The translations under genes were made by a program, and so were the position numbers. DNA of 31,010 nucleotides from CAYLLD01 sp964425135 (GTDB taxonomy: Bacteria; Pseudomonadota; Alphaproteobacteria; Rhodobacterales; Rhodobacteraceae). The notes under the pieces were generated by a model that was not told the DNA's origin, ran no database searches, and saw only the letters and a list, made by a program, of their open reading frames with translations. Numbering within the stretch: position 1 is the first letter of the stretch; each line of letters begins with the position of its first letter. Where the stretch lies: assembly GCA_964425135.1 (NCBI GenBank), contig CAYRKW010000038.1, positions 1 through 31,010 on the forward strand, in the 5' to 3' direction. This document shows positions 23,330-31,010 of the stretch, piece by piece.

Positions 23330-25075
23330 TTAACGCGCCTTGGGCGGCATCAGATCGGTGATCGTGCCTTCGAACATTTCGGCAGCAAAATTCACGGTCT
23401 CCGAGAGCGTCGGATGCGGGTGGATTGTGTGTCCCAGATCGACAGCATCCGCGCCCATCTCGATGGCAAGCGCCACTTCCGCGATCAGATCGCCAGCGTT
23501 CGGGCCCACGATACCGGCTCCAACCACACGGTCATCTTCGGGATTGAAGATCAGCTTGGTCAGACCCTCCGAGCGACCCAGAGACAGCGAGCGACCAGAG
23601 GCCGCCCAAGGGAAAACGCCCTTGGCGATTTTCAGCCCCTGTTCTTTCGCTTGCGTCTCGCTCACCCCAACCCAAGCCACTTCCGGGTCTGTATAGGCGA
23701 CCGACGGGATAAGGTTGGTATCGAAATGACGGTTCTCTCCCGAAATCACCTCCGCTGCGACCTTGCCTTCATGCACGGCCTTATGGGCGAGCATCGGCTG
23801 TCCGACCACATCACCGATTGCGAAGATATGAGCCTGCCCGGTGCGCTGCTGGCTGTCCACGGAGATAAAGCCGCGCTCATCGACCGCAACCCCTGCGGCT
23901 TCGGCGTTGATCTTAGCGCCATTTGGGCGACGGCCAACCGCCACCAGAACCTTGTCGAAAGTATCGGTCGATGTCTCGCCTTTGTCGTCCTCGAATGTGA
24001 CTTTCAGCCCTTTCTTTTGAGCCTCCATCGCGGTCACTTTGGTCTTTAGAAGGATTGTCTCGTAGCGCTCCTTGATCCGGTTGTGCAGCGGCTTGACGAT
24101 GTCTTTGTCCGCGCCCGGGATGATCTGATCCATCAACTCAACAATCGTTACCTTGGAGCCAAGCGCATCGTAAACGCACGCCATCTCCAGCCCGATAATC
24201 CCGCCGCCCAGCACCAGCATGCGTTTGGGGATGTCGACAAGCTCCAATGCGTCTGTGCTGTCAATGACGCGATCATCCTCGTGCGGAATGAACGGCAGGG
24301 TCACAGGCTCTGATCCGGCGGCAATGATGCAATGATCGAAGCTGACGGTGGATGTGCCATCCGCGCCCTCGACCTCGATCATATTGGGTCCTGTAAAGCG
24401 GCCATAGCCCCGCACGACCGTGACTTTGCGCGCCTTTGCCAAGCCATCGAGCCCGCCTGTCAGTTTGCTCACAACAGAGGATTTCCAGTCCCGCAATCCG
24501 TCCAGATCAATCTTCGGCTTGGAAAAGCTGATGCCATGCGCGCCCATCTCTTCGGTCTCGGTGATGACCTTAGCTGCATGCAGCAGGGCTTTGGACGGGA
24601 TACAGCCGACATTCAGGCACACGCCGCCGAGTTTATCCTCAGCTTCGATCAAAACCACATCCTGTCCCAGATCGGCAGCGCGAAACGCCGCCGTGTAACC
24701 TCCGGGACCGGACCCCAGCACGACGACTTGCCCGTGGACATCGCCGCGCCCGGTGGCGGTGCCACTGGCCGCAACCGCTTGTGGGGCCGCGGGTGCCGTC
24801 GGTTCGGCGGCCACGGGGGAGGGGGGCTCGATGTCCCCCGATCCCGCCTCAGAGTCCAAAGTTAGAATGATCGTCCCCTCTGAGACGCTATCGCCTTCGG
24901 AAACCTTGATCTCCTGCACAACACCAGCGGCTGGCGAGGGCACTTCCATCGTCGCCTTATCGCTTTCAAGCTCAATCAGCGGGTCTTCGGCGGCAACTGT
25001 ATCACCGGGCGAGACCAGAACGGTGACCACCGGAACATCGGAAAAATCACCTATGTCGGGAACCTTCACATCCAT
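23330..25075 (-). CDS. lpdA: Dihydrolipoyl dehydrogenase (PDH E3) with N-terminal lipoyl domain
   Basis: This is the E3 component of pyruvate dehydrogenase, which reoxidises the E2 lipoyl group and forms NADH. At 581 residues it is about 110 longer than ordinary E3 because of an N-terminal lipoyl domain (1-78, lipoyl lysine Lys40 in ELESDKATMEVP) and an Ala/Pro linker. The E3 part has VVVLGSGPGGYTAAFRAADL, the redox disulfide GGVCLNVGCIPSKA (Cys153, Cys158), an NAD-binding VLGGGIIGLEMA and the C-terminal base HPHPTLSE. It starts 14 bases after aceF stops. The two lipoyl domains of this operon (here and in aceF) are closely similar, which suggests a local duplication. Confidence 0.96.
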   Translation of the reverse strand: MDVKVPDIGDFSDVPVVTVLVSPGDTVAAEDPLIELESDKATMEVPSPAAGVVQEIKVSEGDSVSEGTIILTLDSEAGSGDIEPPSPVAAEPTAPAAPQAVAASGTATGRGDVHGQVVVLGSGPGGYTAAFRAADLGQDVVLIEAEDKLGGVCLNVGCIPSKALLHAAKVITETEEMGAHGISFSKPKIDLDGLRDWKSSVVSKLTGGLDGLAKARKVTVVRGYGRFTGPNMIEVEGADGTSTVSFDHCIIAAGSEPVTLPFIPHEDDRVIDSTDALELVDIPKRMLVLGGGIIGLEMACVYDALGSKVTIVELMDQIIPGADKDIVKPLHNRIKERYETILLKTKVTAMEAQKKGLKVTFEDDKGETSTDTFDKVLVAVGRRPNGAKINAEAAGVAVDERGFISVDSQQRTGQAHIFAIGDVVGQPMLAHKAVHEGKVAAEVISGENRHFDTNLIPSVAYTDPEVAWVGVSETQAKEQGLKIAKGVFPWAASGRSLSLGRSEGLTKLIFNPEDDRVVGAGIVGPNAGDLIAEVALAIEMGADAVDLGHTIHPHPTLSETVNFAAEMFEGTITDLMPPKAR

Positions 25076-25089
25076 CGCAATCGCCCCCC

Positions 25090-26376
25090 TTACAGCATCA
25101 ACCGGCGCACATCGCCGAGCAGATGTTTGAGTGTCGCGGCAAAGCGCGCCGCCAGCGCCCCGTCAATCGCACGGTGATCATAGCTGAGTGACATAGGCAG
25201 CATGTTGCGCGGCTCGAAGTCCTCGCCATTCCAAACCGGTGCTATTTTCGAGCGTGTCAGCCCCAAAATCGCCACTTCCGGCGCATTCACAATCGGCGTA
25301 AAGCTGGTGCCGCCGATGCCGCCGAGCGAGGAAATTGTAAACGTCGCCCCTTGCATATCCTCGCCTTTCAGCTTGCCCTCGCGGGCCGCCGCTGACAGAT
25401 CGCCAAGGTTCTTTGATATCTCCACGATCCCCTTGCGATCCGCATCCTTGATCACCGGTACCATCAGCCCGTTCGGCGTATCAGCCGCAAAACCGATATT
25501 GTAATAGTGTTTCTTGATCAACTTATCGCCATCTGGATGGAGCGAGGCATTGAACTCCCAATGGGTCTTGAGCGCGGAGACAGAGGCTTTGATCAGAAAC
25601 GACAAGAGCGTCACGCGATAGCCGTCTTCCTTGGCCTTCGTGTCCAGCTCTTTGCGGTATTTATCGAGCTCGGTGATATCCGCCTCTTCGTTATGGGTCA
25701 CATGCGGGATGTTGAGCCATGAGCGATGCAGGGCAGGGCCGGACAGCTTCTTAATGCGCGGCATTTCCACATCTTCAATCTCACCGAACTTCGAAAAATC
25801 AACCACCGGAACGGGCGGAATGCCCATGCCGCCACCCGTTGCCATACCCGCTGGCGGCGCTGCCGTGGATTTGAGCGCTTTGGTCACGTCCTCGCGCAGG
25901 ATGCGTCCTTTGCGGCCCGTACCGTTCACGGTTGCCAGATCAATATCCAACTGCCGTGCAAAGGCGCGCACAGATGGAGAGGCGTGGATCTTCCCAAATC
26001 CGCTATCGGTGACGGCGCCTGTCGTCTCAGACCGGGCCGGGGCTGGGGCCGCGGCTGGTGCTGGCGCTGGTGCCTGGGTCTTCTCTTCTTTGGGTGCCGC
26101 TTTCGCCTCTTCTTTTGCCTCTGGCGCAGCTGTCTCGCCGTCCGCGCCCTCAAGGATCATGATCAACGCGCCTTGGCTGACATTGTCGCCTTCGGAAACC
26201 TTAATCTCCTTGACCACACCTGCTGCCGAAGATGGCACTTCCATGGTCGCCTTATCGCTCTCCAACTCGATCAGAGGGTCTTCCACCGCCACCGTATCAC
26301 CCACGCTCACCAGCACAGAGACCACCGGAACATCCGAAAAATCGCCGATGTCGGGCACATTCACTTCGATACTCAT
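25090..26376 (-). CDS. aceF: Pyruvate dehydrogenase E2, dihydrolipoyllysine acetyltransferase
   Basis: This is the E2 core, which transfers the acetyl group from lipoyl to CoA. The 428 residues are ordered as one lipoyl domain (1-78, Lys42 in ELESDKATMEVP), a flexible Ala/Pro/Glu-rich linker (~80-125), a peripheral subunit-binding domain (~128-165, HASPSVRAFARQLDIDLATV then GTGRKGRILREDV) and the catalytic domain (~200 to end). The catalytic domain ends in YDHRAIDGALAARF, with active-site His401 and Asp405. AAGGAG stands before the ATG. It has only one lipoyl domain where gammaproteobacterial enzymes often have more. It sits between aceE and lpdA. Confidence 0.96.
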   Translation of the reverse strand: MSIEVNVPDIGDFSDVPVVSVLVSVGDTVAVEDPLIELESDKATMEVPSSAAGVVKEIKVSEGDNVSQGALIMILEGADGETAAPEAKEEAKAAPKEEKTQAPAPAPAAAPAPARSETTGAVTDSGFGKIHASPSVRAFARQLDIDLATVNGTGRKGRILREDVTKALKSTAAPPAGMATGGGMGIPPVPVVDFSKFGEIEDVEMPRIKKLSGPALHRSWLNIPHVTHNEEADITELDKYRKELDTKAKEDGYRVTLLSFLIKASVSALKTHWEFNASLHPDGDKLIKKHYYNIGFAADTPNGLMVPVIKDADRKGIVEISKNLGDLSAAAREGKLKGEDMQGATFTISSLGGIGGTSFTPIVNAPEVAILGLTRSKIAPVWNGEDFEPRNMLPMSLSYDHRAIDGALAARFAATLKHLLGDVRRLML

Positions 26377-26397
26377 ATCTCAAATCTCCTTGCTGGC

Positions 26398-29055
26398 TTA
26401 CACAAGCCGTGGGTTGGGCTTGCTGCCGTCAATTTCGTATTTTTTCAGCGCTTTGGTCAGTTCCGCCTTGGTGACACTGCCCTCACGGTGCAGATCGACC
26501 ATCGCAGCTGCTGCGATATGATTGGCATCGACCTCGAAAAAGCGCCGCAGGTTCTTGCGGCTGTCCGAACGGCCATAGCCATCGGTGCCCAGAACCGTGA
26601 GGCGATTGGGCACATAGGCGCGGATTTGCTCGGCATAATTCTTCATATAATCCGTCGCCACGATCACCGGCGCTTTGGTGCCCGAGAGCGTTTGCGTCAC
26701 ATACGGCACCTGCTCTTTGCCCAGCGGGTTGAGCCGATTGTGCCGCTCTGCATCCTGCCCATCGCGCGCCAACTCGTTGAAGCTGGTGGCCGACCAGATA
26801 TCGGATGTGACGCCAAAGTCCGCCTTCAACATCTCTGCCGCCTTCATCGCCTGCACAAGGATCGTGCCAGACCCCATCAGATTGACATGTTTCTTGCTCG
26901 GTTTCTTGGTTTTGCTCAGACGATAAAGTCCCTTGATGATCCCTTCTTCGCAGCCCATCGGCATATCGGGATGCGCATAGTTCTCATTCATCAGCGTCAG
27001 GTAGAAATAGACATCTTCTTGCTCTACAAACATCCGCTGCAAACCATGCTGCACAATCACCGCCACCTCATGTTGGAAGGTCGGATCGTATGAGATACAG
27101 TTCGGGATTGTGCCGGCCAGAATATGGCTATGACCATCCTCATGCTGCAAACCCTCGCCGTTGAGCGTCGTGCGCCCTGCCGTGCCGCCCAGAAGGAAAC
27201 CGCGTGCCCGGCTATCGCCTGCCGCCCAGCACAGATCGCCGACCCGTTGGAAGCCGAACATGGAGTAGTAGATGTAGAAGGGGATCATCGGCACGCCGTG
27301 GTTGGAGTAGGACGTCGCCGCCGCAATCCAGTCCGCCATCGCACCCGCCTCGTTGATGCCTTCCTGCAAAACCTGACCGGTCTCACTTTCCTTGTAGAAC
27401 ATCATCTGATCTGCATCTTCGGGCGTGTATTGCTGACCTTTGGGGTTATAAATCCCCGCTGATCGGAACAGCCCTTCCATCCCAAAGGTCCGGCTCTCAT
27501 CGGGCACAATTGGCACCACTTGCTTGCCGATTTTCTTGTCCCTCAAAAGCGTCGTTAGAATGCGCACGAAGGCCATGGTCGTGGAAATCTCACGATCACC
27601 CGTGCTCTTGAGTTGTGCTTCGAATTTCGCCAGCTCTGGTATTTCCAGCTTTGGCGTATCGCGCCAGTGCCGGATCGGAAAGGCCCCACCAAGCGCCTTG
27701 CGCTGCTCCAGCATATAGTCTTTTTGTGCATTGTTCAGGCTGACGAAGGGCGCATTGGGCAGATCCTCATCGCTAACCGGAATTTGGAACCGGTCGCGGA
27801 AGGCCCGCAGCTGATCCTCGGCGAGTTTCTTTTGCTGGTGGGTCGTGTTCTGCCCCTCACCAGCGGTGCCCATGCCATAACCCTTGACTGTCTTGACCAG
27901 CAGGACCGAGGGCTGCCCTGTCGTCTCGCTCGCCCGTTTGAAGGCTGTGTAGACTTTCTCTGGATCATGACCACCACGGCGCAAAGCCCAAATCTGGTCA
28001 TCTGTCCAATCTTCGACCAAGGCGGCTGTCTCGGGATATTTCCCGAAGAAATTCTTGCGGATATAGGCGCCATCCTTGGACTTGAACGTCTGGTAGTCAC
28101 CATCCACCGTCTCGTCCATCAACTGCCGCAACCGCCCCGATGTGTCGCGCTCCAGCAGGCTATCCCAACCCTTGCCCCACAAGAGCTTGATCACGTTCCA
28201 GCCGGAGCCTCGGAAATCGCCCTCTAGCTCTTGGACGATCTTGCCATTGCCGCGCACTGGCCCGTCGAGCCGCTGGAGGTTGCAATTGACCACGAAAATG
28301 AGGTTATCGAGGCCCTCTCGCGCCGCTAGCGCAATCGCGCCACGGCTTTCCGGCTCGTCCATCTCGCCGTCGCCAAGGAAGGCCCAGACCTTCCGATCTC
28401 CCATATCGATCAAACCGCGGTTGTGCATGTATTTCATGAACCGCGCCTGATAGATCGCCATCAGCGGGCCCAGACCCATCGACACGGTCGGGAACTGCCA
28501 GTAATCGGGCATCAACCATGGATGCGGATAGGACGACAGACCTTCGCCAGAGACCTCAGAGCGGAAGTTTTCCAGCTCAGCTTCCGAGATACGCCCCTCC
28601 ATGAAAGATCGCGCGTAAATGCCGGGGATCACATGCCCTTGGAAGAATACCAGATCCCCGCCATGAATGGCCGATTTGGACCGCCAGAAGTGGTTCAGCC
28701 CCACATCATACATCACCGCTGAAGAGGCGAATGAGGCGATATGCCCGCCGTATTCAGAGCTTTCCTTGTTCCGCCGCACGACCGTGGCCATCGCGTTCCA
28801 GCGATTGATCGTCCGAATGCGCCACTCCATCTCCATATCGCCCGGGAACGGCAATTGGTCATCGACGGGGATTGTGTTTTGATAGGGTGTGGTGGACGAA
28901 AACGGCAGATTGGCCCCTGCCGCCCGCGCCGAAGAGACGGCACGGTCGAGCAGGTAATGCGCGCGGTTGGCACCGTCGCGCTCGATCACGTCCTCGATGG
29001 CGTCCTGCCATTCACGCGATTCAATCGGATCAAGATCGGAAGAGTGGTCGGTCAT
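26398..29055 (-). CDS. aceE: Pyruvate dehydrogenase E1, homodimeric type
   Basis: This thiamine-diphosphate enzyme decarboxylates pyruvate and acetylates the E2 lipoyl group. At 885 residues it is the single-chain (homodimeric) E1, not the split PdhA/PdhB type. The ThDP motif begins GDGEMDEPES at 228 and closes at NCNLQRLDGPVRGNGK (257-272). An early SSEYGGHIASFASSA and the later YSMFGFQRVGDLCWAAGDSR with GGTAGRTTLNGEGLQHEDGH are typical. The start ATG has GGAGCG 9 bases upstream. It lies 42 bases after phaB on the same strand and 21 bases before aceF. Everything appears intact. Confidence 0.97.
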   Translation of the reverse strand: MTDHSSDLDPIESREWQDAIEDVIERDGANRAHYLLDRAVSSARAAGANLPFSSTTPYQNTIPVDDQLPFPGDMEMEWRIRTINRWNAMATVVRRNKESSEYGGHIASFASSAVMYDVGLNHFWRSKSAIHGGDLVFFQGHVIPGIYARSFMEGRISEAELENFRSEVSGEGLSSYPHPWLMPDYWQFPTVSMGLGPLMAIYQARFMKYMHNRGLIDMGDRKVWAFLGDGEMDEPESRGAIALAAREGLDNLIFVVNCNLQRLDGPVRGNGKIVQELEGDFRGSGWNVIKLLWGKGWDSLLERDTSGRLRQLMDETVDGDYQTFKSKDGAYIRKNFFGKYPETAALVEDWTDDQIWALRRGGHDPEKVYTAFKRASETTGQPSVLLVKTVKGYGMGTAGEGQNTTHQQKKLAEDQLRAFRDRFQIPVSDEDLPNAPFVSLNNAQKDYMLEQRKALGGAFPIRHWRDTPKLEIPELAKFEAQLKSTGDREISTTMAFVRILTTLLRDKKIGKQVVPIVPDESRTFGMEGLFRSAGIYNPKGQQYTPEDADQMMFYKESETGQVLQEGINEAGAMADWIAAATSYSNHGVPMIPFYIYYSMFGFQRVGDLCWAAGDSRARGFLLGGTAGRTTLNGEGLQHEDGHSHILAGTIPNCISYDPTFQHEVAVIVQHGLQRMFVEQEDVYFYLTLMNENYAHPDMPMGCEEGIIKGLYRLSKTKKPSKKHVNLMGSGTILVQAMKAAEMLKADFGVTSDIWSATSFNELARDGQDAERHNRLNPLGKEQVPYVTQTLSGTKAPVIVATDYMKNYAEQIRAYVPNRLTVLGTDGYGRSDSRKNLRRFFEVDANHIAAAAMVDLHREGSVTKAELTKALKKYEIDGSKPNPRLV

Positions 29056-29097
29056 GGAAGGAACGCTCCAAGTTATCAGGGACGTAAGGGAAGGGGG

Positions 29098-29823
29098 TTA
29101 GGTCAGATATTGCCCACCATTGGCCGAAATGGTTGACCCAGTGATAAAGCCCGCATCATCGGACGCCAAAAACGCCACGCAACGCGCAATCTCGTCCGCT
29201 TCACCCAAACGGCCTACGGGGATTTGTGGCAGGATGACTTCATTCATCACTTTTTCAGGGATCGTGCTCATCATCTCGGTATTGATGTAGCCCGGTGCCA
29301 CAACATTCACTGTGATGCCCGCGCGCGCGCCTTCTTGCGCCAAGGCTTTCGTGAAACCGATGTCGCCAGCTTTGGATGCGGCGTAATTGGCTTGCGCAAA
29401 CTGGCCCTTCTGACCGTTGATCGAGGAGATGGTGACAACGCGGCCAAATTTGCGCTCGCGCATACCGCCCCAGACATTGTGGGTCATGTTGAACACGCCA
29501 GTAAGATTGGTGTCGATAACTTCCTGCCACTGCTCTTTGGTAATCTTGTGAAATGGCGCATCGCGCGTAATGCCAGCATTGTTCACCAGAATATCCACAC
29601 CGCCAAGATCCGCCTCGACCTGCGCAACGCCCTTGGCGCAAGCATCGTAATCGCCAACCGACCACTTGTAGGTCTTGATCCCGGTCTCTTCGGTGAATTT
29701 CGCGGCAGCCTCGTCATTGCCGCCGTAGGTGGCCGCAACTTCGCACCCTTGCGCTTTCAGAGCTTTTGCAATTGCTGCGCCTATGCCGCGCGTTCCGCCT
29801 GTGACCAGTGCTGTACGTGCCAT
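29098..29823 (-). CDS. phaB: Acetoacetyl-CoA reductase (SDR family)
   Basis: This NADPH-dependent short-chain dehydrogenase reduces acetoacetyl-CoA to 3-hydroxybutyryl-CoA for polyhydroxyalkanoate synthesis. The 241 residues show the cofactor motif TGGTRGIG (8-15), NNAG (81-84), catalytic Ser134 in TISSINGQKG, and Tyr147/Lys151 in QANYAASKAG. The QKGQFAQANY and NTEMMSTIPEKV stretches are typical of PhaB rather than FabG. The second of two ATGs (29823) is preferred because AAGGAG then stands at the usual distance; the first ATG abuts it. Its position just upstream of the acetyl-CoA-forming PDH genes suggests a metabolic link. phaA is not in the window. Confidence 0.88.
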   Translation of the reverse strand: MARTALVTGGTRGIGAAIAKALKAQGCEVAATYGGNDEAAAKFTEETGIKTYKWSVGDYDACAKGVAQVEADLGGVDILVNNAGITRDAPFHKITKEQWQEVIDTNLTGVFNMTHNVWGGMRERKFGRVVTISSINGQKGQFAQANYAASKAGDIGFTKALAQEGARAGITVNVVAPGYINTEMMSTIPEKVMNEVILPQIPVGRLGEADEIARCVAFLASDDAGFITGSTISANGGQYLT

Positions 29824-29989
29824 ATTGTTCATCTCCTTGTTGTAAAATTGAAAAGTTAGGCTGGGGGTTAGCATAGGCAATGGGGATTCGCACCCTTCTC
29901 GCTAGCATAACCGGAATGCCTGGCGTGCATGGCTGGGTCAGTATCTGTGACCTAAATACAGGCGATAGACCGCGCGCCAGTCGATGCGA

Positions 29990-30403
29990 CTATTTCGATG
30001 TAATCTCGATCTTGCGTGCCACAGCGTCGGGCCGTGTCTGCTCCAGATCGATATTCAGCAGACCGTTTATCAGCTCGGCACTGACAACATCTACGCCATC
30101 GGCCAATACGAAAGAGCGTTGAAACTGGCGATTGGCAATCCCGCGATGCAAAAACGCGCGCGTCTCGTTGCTCTCTTCGTTCTTGCCGCGCACCAAAAGC
30201 TGCCGGTCTTCTTGCACGATGTGCAACTCGTCCAGCGAAAACCCGGCAACCGCAAGCGTGATCCGGTAGGCATGTTCGGACAGCTGCTCGATATTGAAGG
30301 GCGGATATCCGTCGGAGCTTGATTTCGCAGACCGCTCCAAAAGCCGGTCAAGCTGTTCAAAACCCACAAAAAAGGGATGGGCGCTAAAAGAGACCTTGCT
30401 CAT
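29990..30403 (-). CDS. Small heat-shock protein, Hsp20/IbpA-like
   Basis: This is a 137-residue alpha-crystallin-type chaperone that holds unfolding proteins. The N-terminal arm has the IbpA-like HPFFVGFEQLDRLLE. The alpha-crystallin domain (~40-125) includes YRITLAVAGFSLDELHI, LLVRGKN, RQFQRSFVLADGVDVVSAEL and the consensus-like NGLLNIDLEQ. The ATG at 30403 is preferred over the one at 30412, which directly touches the AAGGAC ribosome-binding site. A hairpin that hides this site is described separately. It is followed by phaB on the same strand after 166 bases. Confidence 0.92.
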   Translation of the reverse strand: MSKVSFSAHPFFVGFEQLDRLLERSAKSSSDGYPPFNIEQLSEHAYRITLAVAGFSLDELHIVQEDRQLLVRGKNEESNETRAFLHRGIANRQFQRSFVLADGVDVVSAELINGLLNIDLEQTRPDAVARKIEITSK

Positions 30404-30412
30404 CGTTATCAT

Positions 30413-30428
30413 GTCCTTTCAAAGCGAC
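30413..30428 (-). promoter_or_regulatory. Candidate ROSE-type RNA thermometer hairpin over the Hsp20 ribosome-binding site
   Basis: On the transcript strand the 16 bases GUCGCUUUGAAAGGAC fold on themselves: GUC pairs with GAC and CUU with AAG, with one bulged G and a UGA loop. The ribosome-binding AAGGA is thus paired to a UCGCU. ROSE thermometers of alphaproteobacterial small heat-shock genes carry a U(U/C)GCU opposite the AGGA, with a bulged or mispaired G. A further palindrome, CAGGGCCCTG, lies upstream in the leader (around 30440-30450), as extra hairpins do in ROSE elements. The match is by eye; melting behaviour was not computed. Confidence 0.6.
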
Positions 30429-30574
30429 ATTTTGGTCCAGGGCCCTGCACGCAGCGACCGATTTGAGTATGAAAGCAAAAAAAATCCGCAACAAGACGAG
30501 TTGGTAGGGTTTTTTTGACACTTTTATTCAGATATGGGCAGATGGTAATCGTATTGCAAAGAAAAGCGCGCGAC

Positions 30575-30787
30575 ATGACCGGTGAGATGAGCCATGATGA
30601 AGTTCTTCGTCAAAAACTGGCCCTCTTGAAGGCTGAGCATCGCGATCTGGACACCGCGATTACGGCGATTGAAAACGCCCGCATCCCCGACACGCTCGCC
30701 CTCAGGCGGCTGAAAAAACGCAAACTGGAGATGCGCGACCGGATTGTGCGGATCGAGGACAAACTCACCCCAGACATAATCGCTTAA
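30575..30787 (+). CDS. YdcH/DUF465-family protein
   Basis: This is a 70-residue, highly charged, helical protein. SHDEVLRQKLALLKAEHRDL followed by a short loop (NARIPDTLALRRLKKRKL) and a second helix forms the antiparallel coiled-coil hairpin of the YdcH family. The function of the family is unknown. The start is uncertain: the ATG at 30575 gives the usual family length, while 30542 and 30587 are also possible and the ribosome-binding sites are all weak. It is divergent from the Hsp20 gene across a 170-base gap. Confidence 0.75.
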   Translation: MTGEMSHDEVLRQKLALLKAEHRDLDTAITAIENARIPDTLALRRLKKRKLEMRDRIVRIEDKLTPDIIA

Positions 30788-30839
30788 CCCGCATCTTGAG
30801 CACTATAGTCCTTTCGCATTTTTCAAATACTCAAAAATG

Positions 30840-31010
30840 ATTTCACGCAAACTGCGTGAAATGATATCTCGTGCGGCCCGCGAGGGCCGCTCCGATTAGA
30901 GCCTCCGACCCAAAACCTGAGGTATTCAGTTCTGCACAAAGGCGCTGAATACGGGTTGTCGCGGCGAAATGCGGGCTGGTTGCCCGGTCGAGCCGCGACG
31001 GCCCCTCAGG
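30840..31010. other. Edge region with nested inverted repeats; possible structured RNA or end of a minus-strand gene
   Basis: Four helices can be read here: a perfect 10-base stem with AAC loop (30840-30849 with 30853-30862), and GCGGCCC/GGGCCGC with a GCGA tetraloop (30873-30890). GTATTCAG/CTGAATAC follows (30922-30929 and 30945-30952), then GTCGCGGC/GCCGCGAC (30958-30965 and 30992-30999) enclosing a smaller GGGC/GCCC stem. CCTGAGG (30916-30922) could close the last two with CCTCAGG (31004-31010). The minus strand is also open without a stop from 31010 to a TGA at 30843-30845 (55 residues). The window edge prevents a decision between RNA and coding. Confidence 0.35.

Noticed and set aside
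25631..26521. 296-codon plus-strand frame rich in Ser, Thr and Ala
   Set aside because: It mirrors the lipoyl domain and linker of aceF on the opposite strand; low complexity arises from the linker codons.
25726..27093. 455-codon open frame on the plus strand
   Set aside because: It is antisense to aceF and aceE, has an unnatural His/Arg/Cys-rich composition and no ribosome-binding site.
1..31010. tRNA, rRNA, CRISPR, prophage or insertion-sequence genes
   Set aside because: No cloverleaf, rRNA segment, regular spaced repeats, integrase or transposase was seen by reading both strands; a scan program was not available.

Overview
The window looks like a chromosomal segment of an alphaproteobacterium, most probably Rhodobacteraceae (Roseobacter-type). 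The basis is the atpA-G-D-C order and protein style, the lgt / MidA-like methyltransferase / pgeF / M24-protein string, the divergent Lrp-trxB pair, the moderately GC-rich codon use, and the general look of the proteins. This placement is an inference from gene content; no rRNA or marker comparison was possible. A run of exactly 100 N (21595-21694) inside trxB shows that this is a scaffolded draft assembly.

Layout. (1) 1-3763: the 3' part of the F1 ATP synthase operon (end of atpA, then atpG, atpD, atpC), closed by a clear intrinsic terminator. (2) 3785-15739: a 12-kb accessory catabolic locus with two divergent arms that meet at a 59-bp promoter region next to an RpiR-type regulator. The leftward arm encodes a DMGDH/sarcosine-dehydrogenase-like flavoprotein, an internally deleted alcohol dehydrogenase, three tandem enolase-superfamily (MR/MLE) enzymes and a class III aminotransferase. 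The rightward arm encodes RpiR, a Rieske oxygenase, a GFA-family protein, an Asp/Glu-racemase/arylmalonate-decarboxylase-like protein, a sulfotransferase-like protein, a gutted aldehyde dehydrogenase and a carboxymuconolactone-decarboxylase-like protein. Most junctions are 4-bp ATGA overlaps. (3) 15896-20334: housekeeping genes: ubiK on the minus strand, then lgt, a MidA/NDUFAF7-like methyltransferase, pgeF, an M24-fold protein that lacks the usual metal ligands, and an unlisted 50-residue membrane protein. (4) 20342-22940: Lrp/AsnC regulator, trxB (broken by the gap) and a LacI-family regulator. (5) 22941-23329: non-coding, rich in inverted repeats. (6) 23330-29823: leftward phaB-aceE-aceF-lpd, the pyruvate dehydrogenase complex with an acetoacetyl-CoA reductase. 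(7) 29990-31010: a small heat-shock protein with a ROSE-like hairpin over its ribosome-binding site, a YdcH/DUF465 protein, and an edge region with nested inverted repeats.

The most interesting part is the 3.8-15.7 kb locus. My working model is catabolism of an N-methylated amino-acid betaine or a similar quaternary amine. The Rieske enzyme would remove one methyl group, releasing formaldehyde, which may explain the GFA-family neighbour. The DMGDH-like flavoprotein would remove further methyl groups. The enolase-superfamily enzymes would epimerise or dehydrate the carbon skeleton, and the aminotransferase would act on the free amine. The substrate is unknown. No transporter and no dedicated Rieske reductase are encoded here, and the alcohol and aldehyde dehydrogenase genes have both lost their middles, so the pathway may be partly decayed or supplied by genes elsewhere.
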